The notes: generated from the sequence alone by a model not told the origin. Numbered from the stretch's first letter, positions 23,716 through 32,772 are shown. The stretch is 64,000 nucleotides of DNA from G963720515 sp963720515 (GCA_963720515.1 OY970397.1:806001-870000); one strand, 5' to 3'. Translations and numbers: made by a program.

Positions 23716-26189
23716 CCGAGCTCCTCGACCGGCCGCTCGAAGACCTCCTGGCGGAGGCGGTCGAGCTCCGCGAACGCGGCCACGGGCGGGTTGTCACCTA
23801 CTCGCCGAAGGTCTTCATCCCACTGACGAAGCTTTGCCGCGACGTCTGCCACTACTGCACGTTCGCCCGGCCGCCACGCCGGGGCGAGCAGGCGTACCTG
23901 CGGGCGGACGAGGTGCTCGAGATCGCGCGCGCCGGCGCAGCGGCCGGCTGCCACGAGGCGCTCTTCACGCTCGGCGACAAGCCGGAGCTCCGCTATCGCG
24001 CGGCACGCGACGAGCTCGCCGCGCTCGGCTGCGCGACGACGATCGAGTACCTCGCACAGATGTCCGAGCTCGTCCTCGCGGAGACCGGGCTCCTGCCGCA
24101 CGCGAACCCGGGCGTCATGACGGTCGCCGATCTCGCTGCGCTGCGGCGGTCGAGCGCCTCGCAGGGGATCATGCTCGAGACGATCTCGGAGCGGCTCTCG
24201 GCGCGCGGCGGCCCGCACTTCGGCTCTCCCGACAAGCGCCCGGCGGAGCGGCTTGCGACGCTCGAACGGGCGGGCGAGCTGGCGATCCCGTTCACGACCG
24301 GGATCCTGATCGGCATCGGCGAGACGCGCGCGGAGCGGATCGAGGCGCTGCGCGCGATTCGCGAGTCGCACGCGCGGCACGGCCACGTCCAGGAGGTGAT
24401 CGTCCAGAACTTCCGGGCGAAGCCGGGAACGAAGATGGTCGCGCATCCCGAGCCGCCGCTCGACGACCTGCTCTGGACGGCGGCCGTCGCGCGGATCGTC
24501 CTGGGCCCCGAGATGCACGTGCAGGCGCCGCCGAACCTCTCGTACGACGACTTCCCACGGCTGCTCGACGCGGGGATCGACGACTGGGGCGGCATCTCGC
24601 CCGTGACGCTCGACCACGTGAACCCGGAGGCGCCGTGGCCCGAGGTCGATCGGCTCCGCGCCGCGACGGAGGCGGCGGGGCTCGAGCTGGCGGCCCGGCT
24701 CCCGCTCTACCCGGAGTACGCGCGCGACCTCGAGCGGTGGACGTCGGAGCCGGTGGCGCAGGCGGTGCGCCTGCGCGCCGACGCCGAAGGCTTGGCGCGG
24801 GAGGACGAGTGGGCGGCGGGCGTGGCCGAGGAGGCCGTCGGCCACCCGGAATCACGCGCCCGTCTATTGAGGGTCCCAACCCACCCCCAACCAGCCACGA
24901 TGCTAACGGCGAAAGGCGCGCGTGTCAGTCACGGAAGTGCGCCGAAACCGCGCCGAGATGCGCCGGAAGTGTCACGGCCTGTCGCGACCGCGCTCGCCAG
25001 GGTCGGCACCGACGCCCTCCGCGAGGACGACGTGACCGCGCTCTTCCGCGTGCGCGGCCTGGAACTCGCCCACGTCCTCGCCGCCGCCGACGACCTCCGC
25101 CGCGAGGTCTCGGGCGACACCGTCTCCTACGTAGTCACGCGGAACGTGAACTACACGAACGTGTGCTACTTCCGCTGCGGCTTCTGCGCGTTCTCGAAGG
25201 GGAAGCTCGCAGCGAACCTGCGCGGCGCCCCGTACGTCGTCCCGCTCGACGAGATCGTCCGCCGCGCGCACGAGGCGTGGGAGCGCGGCGCCGTCGAGAT
25301 CTGCCTCCAGGGCGGCATCCACCCCGCCTTCACCGGCGAGACGTACCTGGAGATCGCCGCGGCGGTGAAGCGCGAGCTGCCCGGCCTGCACGTCCACGCG
25401 TTCTCCGCGCTCGAGGTCTGGCAGGGCGCCGCGACGCTCGGCCTCCCGCTCCCGGACTACCTCGCACGCCTGCGCGACGCCGGGCTCGCGTCGCTCCCGG
25501 GCACCGCGGCAGAGATCCTCGACGACGAGGTCCGCCGCGTCCTCTGCCCGGACAAGGTCACGACCTCGCAATGGCTCGAGGTGCACGACGCGGCGCACCG
25601 CGCCGGCCTGCGCTCGACGACGACGATCATGTTCGGCGCGGTCGAGGGGCCGCGCTCGTGGGCGCGCCACCTGCTCGCGCTCCGCGACCAGCAGCGCGCG
25701 ACCGGCGGCTTCACCGAGTTCGTGCCGCTCCCTTTCGTGCACATGGAGGCGCCGATCTTCCTCAAGGGCCGCGCGCGCCCGGGCCCGACCTTCCGCGAGG
25801 CGCTCCTCATGCACGCGGTCGGCCGGCTCGCGCTGCATCCGTGGATCACGAACGTCCAGGCCTCATGGGTGAAGCTCGGCGTCGCGGGCGCGCAGGCCGC
25901 GCTGCGGGCCGGCGCGAACGACCTCGGCGGAACGCTCATGAACGAGTCCATCTCCCGCGCGGCGGGCGCGGCCCACGGCCAGGAGATGCCGCCGGAGCGG
26001 ATGGAGAAGGCGATCCGCGCGATCGGCCGCACCCCGCGCCAGCGGACGACGCTCTACGGCGAGCCGGACGTCGACCGCACACGTGCGTCGTTCGGCGCCC
26101 CGCCGCTCGTCGAGCCCGTCAACCCGAGCGTGAACGACGCCGGGCTCCGCCGCCCGGAGCGCCTCGTGCGCCCGGGGCTCGCGGCCTAG
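23712..26189 (+). CDS. fbiC: FO synthase, CofG-CofH fusion (FbiC), linker derived from a dispersed repeat
   Basis: Bifunctional radical SAM enzyme that makes the deazaflavin FO from tyrosine and a ribityl-diaminouracil. 825 residues. CofG half: radical SAM cluster CRDVCHYC at residues 38-45, IEYLAQMSEL, GIGETRAERIEALRAIRE. CofH half from about residue 420: NYTNVCYFRCGFCAFSKG with the second CxxxCxxC near residue 483, EICLQGGIHPAF, RSTTTIMFGAVEGPRSWARHLLALRDQQ. The linker, about residues 384-418, is encoded by dispersed element copy 3. The intact frame shows the element is tolerated. Stop shared with the convergent gene in CTAG. Confidence 0.93.
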   Translation: MTELLDRPLEDLLAEAVELRERGHGRVVTYSPKVFIPLTKLCRDVCHYCTFARPPRRGEQAYLRADEVLEIARAGAAAGCHEALFTLGDKPELRYRAARDELAALGCATTIEYLAQMSELVLAETGLLPHANPGVMTVADLAALRRSSASQGIMLETISERLSARGGPHFGSPDKRPAERLATLERAGELAIPFTTGILIGIGETRAERIEALRAIRESHARHGHVQEVIVQNFRAKPGTKMVAHPEPPLDDLLWTAAVARIVLGPEMHVQAPPNLSYDDFPRLLDAGIDDWGGISPVTLDHVNPEAPWPEVDRLRAATEAAGLELAARLPLYPEYARDLERWTSEPVAQAVRLRADAEGLAREDEWAAGVAEEAVGHPESRARLLRVPTHPQPATMLTAKGARVSHGSAPKPRRDAPEVSRPVATALARVGTDALREDDVTALFRVRGLELAHVLAAADDLRREVSGDTVSYVVTRNVNYTNVCYFRCGFCAFSKGKLAANLRGAPYVVPLDEIVRRAHEAWERGAVEICLQGGIHPAFTGETYLEIAAAVKRELPGLHVHAFSALEVWQGAATLGLPLPDYLARLRDAGLASLPGTAAEILDDEVRRVLCPDKVTTSQWLEVHDAAHRAGLRSTTTIMFGAVEGPRSWARHLLALRDQQRATGGFTEFVPLPFVHMEAPIFLKGRARPGPTFREALLMHAVGRLALHPWITNVQASWVKLGVAGAQAALRAGANDLGGTLMNESISRAAGAAHGQEMPPERMEKAIRAIGRTPRQRTTLYGEPDVDRTRASFGAPPLVEPVNPSVNDAGLRRPERLVRPGLAA
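24866..24965 (+). repeat. Dispersed element copy 3, inside fbiC
   Basis: TGAGGGTCCCAACCCACCCC, then CAACCAGCCACGATGCTAACG, GCGCGCGTGTCAGTCACGG and a degenerate end. Over 24871-24930 it matches inverted copy 4 (30333-30430) at all but about three positions, making these two the closest pair. It is translated in frame as the linker between CofG and CofH. Confidence 0.85.
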
Positions 26190-28202
26190 CAGGCACCCGC
26201 CGAAACGCAGGTGCCGTTCGCGCCGAGCGTCCCGTTCGCGCCGTTCGCGCCCGCGTTTCCGCCGGCACCGCCCGCAGCTCCGCCGGCGCCTCCGGTGCCC
26301 GCCGCACCGCCGAGGGTCGTCACGAGCGTCTGGGTGATGGTGCTCGAGAACGAGAACACGCCAAAGGAGAGGCCGCCCTGGCCGCCCCCACCGCCGCCGC
26401 TGTGGCCGCCGTGGGCGCCGTCGCCGCCGTTGCCCGGCGGAGACGAGCCTGGATGCGTCGCCCCGCCGGGACCGCCCGCGCCGCCCGGCTGGCCGGCGCC
26501 GCCCTGGCCGCCCGCGCCGCCGTCGCCTCCGTTCCCGCGATTCAGGGTCGAGGACGTGATCAGGACGGTCGACGAGACGGCGAAGATCGCGAACGAACCG
26601 CCACCGCCGCCGCCACCGGTTCCGGCGACAGTCGCCTTCACTCCACCGGCTCCACCGCCGCCCCCGCCTGCTCCGTAGGCATCGTTTCCATCATCGCAGC
26701 CGCCGGCGCCGCCACCGCCACCGCCCCCGGTTCCGTGCTCGCCCAACCCTCCCGCGCCGCCGTTGTTCGGGACCCAGAACGACGCCGAGAGCGAGCTCCC
26801 CGAGCCGGCCGTGCCGCCCGTGCCGTTGCTGACCAGGCCCGGCAACCCGTTGCCGCCGCCCGTGCCCATCTGGCTGTTGCAGTTGTTGGAGTTCGCCGGC
26901 CCCGCCGCACCTCCGACGCCGTAGAACCCGGCCAGGAAGCTGCCGGCATTTGTGCCGCCGTCGCCCGGCCGAGCGGTGCAATTCCCGTTTATCCCGCAGG
27001 TGCCGACCGGTCCGCAGTCGGTGTCCATCGTTCCGCCGAGACCCCCCGTGCCGCCCGTGGCGCCCGCACCGGCCGACGCGTTCGCGCCCGGCGGGCCCGC
27101 GCTTCCGCGTGACGTCGTGTTGCACGCCGTCGAGAACTCGTCGCCGTTCCCGCCCGTGCCGCCCGACTGGGCCGCCGTCTGCGTCGCACTCGTCCCGTTC
27201 GCGCCCGGGCTTCCAGTCACGCCGTTCCCGGCGTTGACGATCACGCTGTCGAGCGTGATCGTGGAGTTCATCACCACGACGCCGTAGCTCGAGGCGCCCG
27301 CGCCCGTCGCGTTCGGCCCCACGATCTTCACCTCGGTGACCTTCACGGGGGACGCGAGCGAGATCGCCTTGACGGCCAGGTGCTTGCCCGTCGTCGGCGT
27401 CGAATCCGCCGGTGAGCGTGACCACCTGGTTCACGCCGGTCGTCGCGGCACTCCGCACCCAGCTCGCGCTGTACCCGCCGTAGACGTCCACGCCGCTCGC
27501 GAGCGACCCGCCGACGTAGCTCCCGGCCGATACGTACAGCTGGTGCTTCGTCTGGCCCAGGGCCTCGGCGAACCCGGAGAACATCGATCCGCACGGATCG
27601 GCGAACGCGCCGCAGCCGGCGGTCACCCGCGAGCCTGTCTTCACGAAGATCGCGAGCGCCTTGTCGCCGTCGATGCCGTCGCAGTTCCGGTCGGTGAAGG
27701 TCGGGTCGGGGAGGTCGGTCGCGTCCGGATGGACGGCCGGGTCAGCGGGCGCGCAATCGGTCGGCGGAAGGAATCCATCGCCGTCCGCGTCATCCACGTA
27801 TCCGGTCGCCCGCGTCCCGCGGAACGTCTGGCGTATCGCCTGGTTCCCCGCTCGGTCGCGCACCGGCTTCGACGTCGTCCGCCGGTACGTGACCGCGGGC
27901 TTCGCCGAACCGTCCGGCGACGTCTTCTCCACGAGCTTGACCATGATCGTCTTGCCCGACGCGGCTCCGACCGAGCCCAGCCGGTAGCCGCCGACTGCGA
28001 AGGGATAGCGGCCGTCCGCGTCGCGCCGGTGCACCACGCGCTCGGTGAACGTGAGCACGAGCATGTCCGCTCGGCCGTTCCCGTTCGTGTCCTTCATGAC
28101 CGCCGTCTTGATCTTCGGCGGCGCGCGGTCAGGCAGAGCCGCCGCCGCGCTCACAGGGAGCACGGCGACGACCCCCGCCAGGACAATCAGCCGCAGCCAC
28201 AA
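26186..28202 (-). CDS. Secreted Gly-rich protein with MopE-type Asp-rich motif, frameshifted in this sequence
   Basis: About 671 residues after joining two frames. Signal peptide (MWLRLIVLAGVVAVLPVSAAA), an N-terminal beta domain, DADGDGFLPPTDCAPADPAVHPDATD and DRNCDGIDGD (MopE-like calcium or metal-binding motif, residues ~145-185), a right-handed beta-helix-like stretch (LYVSAGSYVGGSLASGVDVYGGY), then ~350 residues of GG-rich sequence of PE_PGRS style, ending NGTCVSAGAC. One extra G near 27385 (GACGACGGGCAAG) breaks the frame; removing it joins DADDGKHLAVKAISLASPVKV. Likely a surface-exposed protein; no enzymatic motif. Stop shared with fbiC. Confidence 0.8.
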
Positions 28203-28243
28203 ACCGCGCCGGAACGTAGCCGGTCAGCGGCGGTTGTTCAAGG

Positions 28244-28384
28244 TCAGTACCAGCGGCCGCGGGCGAAGCCGCCGAACGCGAGCAGGCCGATCAGCGCGAC
28301 GATCAGGCCGATCCAGAAGCTCCAGAAGATCATCAGGACGATCCCGACGATCACAATGATCCCGCCTATCGAGAGTCCGCCCAA
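28244..28384 (-). CDS. 46-residue hydrophobic membrane protein
   Basis: Very short gene from TTG 28384 with one of the best ribosome-binding sites in the window (AGAAGGAGGG, five bases before the start). The product is almost entirely hydrophobic (SIGGIIVIVGIVLMIFWSFW and IGLIVALIGLLAFGGFA) with a GRWY tail, forming one or two helices. No family assigned. It lies between the Gly-rich secreted protein gene and the LspA-like gene, on the same strand as both. Confidence 0.7.
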   Translation of the reverse strand: MGGLSIGGIIVIVGIVLMIFWSFWIGLIVALIGLLAFGGFARGRWY

Positions 28385-28436
28385 CTTGCCCTCCTTCTGG
28401 CGCCCGTTGGACGCCTAGGTCGTAGACGGCGCGGTT

Positions 28437-28871
28437 CTACCTGCCGTGGCGGAACCCTAATCCCCCGCCGACGCGCTGCGCGAGCCGCCCGCGGTCGCGG
28501 ATCGCGACCGCGGCGACGGCGAGCGGGACGGCCGCTAGCCCTCCGGTGAGCGCTGCGATGTCCGCGAGGTTGAACGCGACGTTCCGGGCGACGAGCGGAT
28601 CCGGTACGCCCGGCCAGAGCGCGAGCGACGCCGCGTTGGCGAGCGCGCCGCCGAGGACGAGGCCTCCGGCCGCGGCGACGAGGGGCGAGCCGATCGCGAG
28701 CAGCGCAGTCGACCAGGCGAGCGCAGCCAGGGCGACGAGCGCGTAGATCCCGGGCCGCTCGTGCAGCACCACTGCGTCACCGTGCCTCGCGACCGCGAGG
28801 GCTTTCATGCCGAGATCGGCGGCCGCGACCGAGACGGCCACGGCGGCCAGGATTCCTGCCGGCCGCACCAT
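28437..28871 (-). CDS. LspA-like membrane protein lacking one catalytic aspartate
   Basis: 144 residues with four hydrophobic helices. The layout is that of signal peptidase II: an N-terminal helix with ADLGMKALA in place of DQxTK, the GGALANAASLALWPGVPDP segment where LspA has GNLIDR, and NVAFNLADIAALTGG matching the second catalytic motif FNxAD. The first catalytic Asp is thus missing, so protease activity is unlikely. A CAGAAT box ends 7 nt before ATG 28871. Divergent from the arginase-family gene, 34 bp between start codons. Confidence 0.75.
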   Translation of the reverse strand: MVRPAGILAAVAVSVAAADLGMKALAVARHGDAVVLHERPGIYALVALAALAWSTALLAIGSPLVAAAGGLVLGGALANAASLALWPGVPDPLVARNVAFNLADIAALTGGLAAVPLAVAAVAIRDRGRLAQRVGGGLGFRHGR

Positions 28872-28905
28872 GCGCCCGATTCTGACGCCTGCGAAGATGC
28901 GCCGC

Positions 28906-29853
28906 GTGAGCACCGACCATCCGCAGCCGCTCGACGCGTTCGTGATCCCGCGCTTCGCCGGGGTGCGCACCTTTGCCCGAATGCCGTACCGCACCGACCT
29001 CACCGGGATCGACGTGGCAGTGTTCGGTCTCCCGTTCGACACCGCGACGACCTTCCGGCCGGGCGCGCGCTTCGGGCCCGAGGCGATCCGCTCGGCGTCC
29101 GCGCTCCTCCGGCCGTACAACCCGGCCTGGGAGGTGAACGTGATCGAGGAGCTCGCGATCGTGGACTACGGCGACCTGCCCGTCGCGCCCGGCGACACGA
29201 TCGAGACGTACCGTCGCGTCGAGGAGGCGCTCACGCCCGTCGTCGATGCCGGCGTCGTCACGCTCGGGCTCGGCGGCGACCACTCGGTGACGCTCGCGGA
29301 GCTCCGCGTTCTGGCGCAGAAACACGGACCGCTCCCGCTCGTGCAGCTCGACTCGCATGCGGACACCTGGGACGAGTACTTCGGGCAGAAGTACTTCCAC
29401 GGGACGACGTTCCTGCGTGCGGTCGAGGAGGGGCTCGTGGACGCCGCCGCGTCGGTGCAGGCCGGGATGCGCGGGACGGTCTACGGCGCGGACGACCTCG
29501 CCGGGTCGCGCGAGCTCGGGTTCACCGTGCTGACCACCGAGGAGCTGCGCGCGCTCGGGCCGAACGCGTACGGCGAGCTCGTCCGCGGGCGGACCGGCGG
29601 GCGGCCCGTGTTCCTCACGTTCGACGTGGACTTCCTCGACCCCGCGGTCGCGCCCGGGACCGGGACGCCCGAGATCGGCGGGTTCTCGACCGCGGAGGCG
29701 CTCGCGTTCCTTCGCGCACTGCGCGGGCTGCAGCTTGCCGGCGCGGACGTCGTCGAGGTGGCGCCGGCGTACGACGGGCCGGGCCAGCCGACCGCGCTCG
29801 CCGCGGCGAACGTCGCGTGGGAGCTCCTCGCGATGCACGCGGTCTCGCGCTGA
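28906..29853 (+). CDS. Agmatinase/arginase (ureohydrolase) family enzyme
   Basis: Hydrolyses a guanidino or related group using a Mn pair. 315 residues from GTG 28906. Metal motifs are complete: GLGGDHSVTLAE, LDSHADTWDEYFGQKYFHGTTF, and TFDVDFLDPAVAPGTGTPEIGG. VFGLPFDTATTFRPGARFGPEAIRSAS is closest to agmatinase-type enzymes (SpeB), but guanidinobutyrase or guanidinopropionase are equally possible. ATG 28897 is an alternative start; GTG 28906 is preferred because GAAGAT ends 7 nt before it. Followed by a GNAT gene with a TGATG overlap. Confidence 0.9.
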   Translation: MSTDHPQPLDAFVIPRFAGVRTFARMPYRTDLTGIDVAVFGLPFDTATTFRPGARFGPEAIRSASALLRPYNPAWEVNVIEELAIVDYGDLPVAPGDTIETYRRVEEALTPVVDAGVVTLGLGGDHSVTLAELRVLAQKHGPLPLVQLDSHADTWDEYFGQKYFHGTTFLRAVEEGLVDAAASVQAGMRGTVYGADDLAGSRELGFTVLTTEELRALGPNAYGELVRGRTGGRPVFLTFDVDFLDPAVAPGTGTPEIGGFSTAEALAFLRALRGLQLAGADVVEVAPAYDGPGQPTALAAANVAWELLAMHAVSR

Positions 29854-30335
29854 TGGGGCGGCTCCGGCTCGAGCGGATGTCGGACGCGGACATCGCCTCG
29901 TTCCCGGCCGTCCAGCTCGACGAATACGCGCGCCAGATCGAGGAGTACGCCGGCTGGAGCACCGCGGATGCGCGCGGCAAGGCCGAACGCGACATGGCCA
30001 TGACGTTCCCGGAGGGTCAGGTGCTTCCCGGCCACCATCTGTTCCATCTCGTCGAGGCGGGATCCGGCGCGCGGGTCGGGGTCCTCTGGTACCGGCAGGA
30101 CGAGCGGGGGCTCTGGCTCTTCCAGGTGACCGTGGACGAGCCGCGCCGCGGGCAGGGGTTCGGCCGCGAGGCCATGGAGCTGCTCGAGGAGGAGGCGCGG
30201 CGGCTCGGCGCGCCGCGGATCGAGCTGAACGTGTTCGGCCTGAACGTGGCAGCGCGCTCCCTCTACCGGTCGCTCGGCTACAGCGAGGACGCGGTCACGA
30301 TGTCGAAGGCGACGCCGCCCGGCGCCGGCGATTGA
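29853..30335 (+). CDS. GNAT-family N-acetyltransferase
   Basis: 160 residues. Acetyl-CoA-binding motif A is FQVTVDEPRRGQGFGREAMELLEEEARRLGA and motif B NVFGLNVAARSLYRSLGYSE. The N-terminal half resembles bacterial GNATs with HHLFHLVEAGSGARVGVLWY. The substrate is unknown; coupling with the ureohydrolase (TGATG) suggests a polyamine or amino compound. Its TGA (30333-30335) is the first triplet of dispersed element copy 4. Confidence 0.88.
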   Translation: MGRLRLERMSDADIASFPAVQLDEYARQIEEYAGWSTADARGKAERDMAMTFPEGQVLPGHHLFHLVEAGSGARVGVLWYRQDERGLWLFQVTVDEPRRGQGFGREAMELLEEEARRLGAPRIELNVFGLNVAARSLYRSLGYSEDAVTMSKATPPGAGD

Positions 30336-30430
30336 CACACATTCGGCGCGTTTCCGTGACAGACACGCGCGCATTTCGCCGTTAGCATCGTGGCTGGTTG
30401 GGGGTGGGCTGGGACCCTTAATCCCGCGCG
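30333..30430 (-). repeat. Dispersed element copy 4, starting on the GNAT stop codon
   Basis: On the plus strand it reads TGACACACATTCGGCGCG, then CCGTGACAGACACGCGCGC, CGTTAGCATCGTGGCTGG and a G-rich end GGGGGTGGGCTGGGACCCT. It is the inverse of copy 3 and nearly identical to it over about 60 bp. The first TGA is the GNAT stop codon. Confidence 0.85.
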
Positions 30431-30489
30431 CCTATCTGGTTCGAACGGAGCGCGGGGGTACGCTGTCCTCGAGCGAGCAGGAGGAGCAC

Positions 30490-32027
30490 ATGAGCGAGGT
30501 CATCCACGCGCCCGAGCACGGCGTCGAGGAGCGCGACGAGCCGACCCGGATCGACCACTGGATCGCCGGCCGACGCGAGCCCGGCATGTCCGACCGCACC
30601 GGCCCGGTCTACAACCCGGCGACCGGCCGCCAGACCGGCGTCGTCCACTTCGCGACCGCCGAGGAGGTCGACCGCGCCGTCGCGGCCGCGCGCGACGCGT
30701 TCCCGGCGTGGCGCGCCCTCTCGCTCGCGAAGCGCGCCGAGCTCATGTTCGCGATCCGCGAGCTCGTGCACGACCGGCGCGAGGACATCGCCCGCTTCCT
30801 GACGCTCGAGCACGGCAAGGTGCTCTCCGACGCGATCGGCGAGGTGACGCGCGGCCTCGAGGTGATCGAGCACGCCTGCGGCATCCCGACGCTGCTGCGC
30901 GGCCACTTCTCGGAGCAGGCCTCGACCGGCGTGGACGTGTACTCGATCCGCCAGCCGCTCGGCGTCTGCGCCGGCATCACCCCGTTCAACTTCCCGGCGA
31001 TGGTGCCCATGTGGATGTGGGCGCCCGCGATCGCGTGCGGCAACACCTTCGTCCTCAAGCCGTCCGAGAAGGACCCGTCCGCGTCGCTCTACGTGGCCGA
31101 GCTCCTCAAGGAGGCGGGCGTCCCCGACGGCGTCTTCAACGTTGTGCAGGGAGACAAGGTCGCGGTGGACGCGCTCCTCGAGCATCCGGAGGTCGCGGCG
31201 CTCAGCTTCGTCGGCTCGACGCCGATCGCGAAGTACATCTACGAGACGGGCGCGGCGAACGGCAAGCGCGTCCAGGCGCTCGGGGGCGCAAAGAACCACA
31301 TGCTCGTCCTGCCGGACGCCGATGTGGACATGGCCGCCGACGCCGCCGTGAGCGCCGCATACGGCTCGGCCGGCGAGCGCTGCATGGCCGTGTCGGTCGT
31401 CGTCGCCGTGGGCGATGTCGGCGACCGGCTCGTGGACGCGATCGCCGAGCGGCTGCCGAACGTGAAGATCGGCGACGGGCTCGACCCGTCCTCGGAGATG
31501 GGGCCGCTCGTGACGCGGGAGCATCGCGACAAGGTCGCGTCGTACATCGAGAGCGGACGCGAGCAGGGCGCCACCGTGGTCGCGGACGGGCGCGAGCTCG
31601 GCGTGGACGGCGACGGGTTCTTCCTCGGCGTGACGCTCCTCGACCACGTCACGCCCGAGATGGACGCCTACCGCGACGAGATCTTCGGGCCGGTGCTCTC
31701 GGTCGTGCGGGCCGAGACGTACGACGAGGCGCTGCGGCTCGCGAACGACAATCCGTACGGCAACGGCGTCGCGATCTTCACGCGCGACGGCGGCGCTGCG
31801 CGGCAGTTCCAGTTCGACGTGCAGGCGGGGATGGTGGGCGTGAACGTCCCCATCCCGGTGCCCGTCGCGTACTACTCGTTCGGCGGCTGGAAGGCGTCGC
31901 TCTTCGGCGACGCGCACGTCTACGGACCGAGGGGATCGCGTTCTACACGCAGGGGAAGGTCGTGACGAGCCGCTGGCCCGACCCGTCCACGAGCCAGGTC
32001 GACCTCGGATTCCCGCAGACGCGCTAG
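30490..32027 (+). CDS. mmsA: CoA-acylating methylmalonate-semialdehyde dehydrogenase, frameshifted near the C-terminus
   Basis: Converts methylmalonate or malonate semialdehyde to propionyl- or acetyl-CoA (valine, myo-inositol or thymine breakdown). 511 residues after correction: QPLGVCAGITPFNFPAMVPMWMW, LKPSEKDPSASLYVAELLKEAG, SFVGSTPIAKYIYE, GAKNHMLVLPDAD, SAGERCMAVSVVVAVG with the nucleophilic Cys, and VPIPVPVAYYSFGGWKASLFGDAHVYG. One missing base near 31930 shifts the frame; the other frame supplies EGIAFYTQGKVVTSRWPDP, the normal end. AGGAGG stands six bases before the ATG. A hairpin with the stop codon in its loop follows. Confidence 0.92.
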
Positions 32028-32033
32028 GCGTCT
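32017..32033 (+). terminator. Hairpin with the mmsA stop codon in its loop
   Basis: AGACGC-gctag-GCGTCT; the TAG stop (32025-32027) is inside the loop. Only 6 bp of stem and no T-run. Third example here of a hairpin overlapping a stop codon. Confidence 0.4.
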
Positions 32034-32040
32034 ATCCCGC

Positions 32041-32076
32041 TTGACAGCCTTGTAGCTGTCTACTACCGTAGACGGC
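32041..32076 (+). promoter_or_regulatory. Promoter and nested dyads before the Clp-N regulator gene
   Basis: TTGACA (32041-32046), 17 nt, TACCGT (32064-32069), ATG at 32077: a leaderless start is expected. Two perfect dyads overlap the promoter: GACAGC-cttgta-GCTGTC (32043-32060) and GTCTAC-tacc-GTAGAC (32058-32073). Such nested symmetry between -35 and start suggests a repressor or activator site, perhaps for the helix-turn-helix protein it precedes. Confidence 0.6.
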
Positions 32077-32772
32077 ATGGCACCGCTCGATCCCAAGATT
32101 CTCGCCGAGGCGCAGAGCTCGCGCGACCGGCTGCTCGAGGCACAGCACGAGGCCGAGCGAGCCCGGGCCGACTACAACGACAGCGTCCGGCGGCTCCACG
32201 CTGCGGGCGGATCGCTCCGCGAGATCGCCGAGAACCTCTCGCTCAGCCATCAGCGTGTCCATCAGATCGTCGAGGGCGGGGACGCCCCGGCCGGCGGCGG
32301 GCGCCGCGGCTACCGTGGCGGGCCGCGCAGTGGCTGGGTCTGGCCGTTCGAGCGCTTCACGCGCCGGGCGCGGCAGGTCGTCGTGTTCGCCCAGGAGGAG
32401 GCCGATTCGCTCGGCCATACGCGCGTCGGCACCGAGCATCTGCTGCTCGGGCTCATCCGCACGGAGGACGAGACGACCGCGCCGATCCTCGCCGAGGCGA
32501 AGCTCACGCTCGACGCCTCGCGCGAGCGCGTGAAGGAGCTCGTGACCGGCGAGCAGCGCCGTCGGCGCATCCCGTTCACGCGCGCGGCGAAGCGGACGCT
32601 CGAGAACACGCTGCGCGAGGCGCGCGCGCTCGGCGACCCGTACATCGGCGCGGAGCACGTCCTCCTCGGGCTGCTCGACGACGAGCGCAACGGCGCCGTC
32701 CGGATCGTCCGCGATCTCGGCGCTGAGCCCGAGACGCTCCGCGAGGCCGTCCTCGCGCGCCGCGCCGCCTGA
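32077..32772 (+). CDS. Helix-turn-helix protein with ClpA/ClpC N-terminal repeats
   Basis: 231 residues. N-terminal coiled segment (EAQSSRDRLLEAQHEAERARADY), a sigma-like helix-turn-helix (GGSLREIAENLSLSHQRVHQIVEGG, residues 45-69), a basic Gly-rich linker, then two Clp-N motifs: FTRRARQVVVFAQEEADSLGHTRVGTEHLLLGLI and FTRAAKRTLENTLREARALGDPYIGAEHVLLGLL. No AAA+ domain, so it is not a chaperone ATPase; Clp-N repeats usually bind adaptors or substrates. A DNA-binding Clp-N protein could sense protein damage. Dyads in its promoter fit self-control. Confidence 0.88.
   Translation: MAPLDPKILAEAQSSRDRLLEAQHEAERARADYNDSVRRLHAAGGSLREIAENLSLSHQRVHQIVEGGDAPAGGGRRGYRGGPRSGWVWPFERFTRRARQVVVFAQEEADSLGHTRVGTEHLLLGLIRTEDETTAPILAEAKLTLDASRERVKELVTGEQRRRRIPFTRAAKRTLENTLREARALGDPYIGAEHVLLGLLDDERNGAVRIVRDLGAEPETLREAVLARRAA

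Noticed and set aside
26186..27346. PE_PGRS family protein
   Set aside because: The Gly-rich tail resembles PGRS, but there is no PE domain and the N-terminal half has a signal peptide and MopE-like motif. PE/PPE proteins are restricted to mycobacteria.
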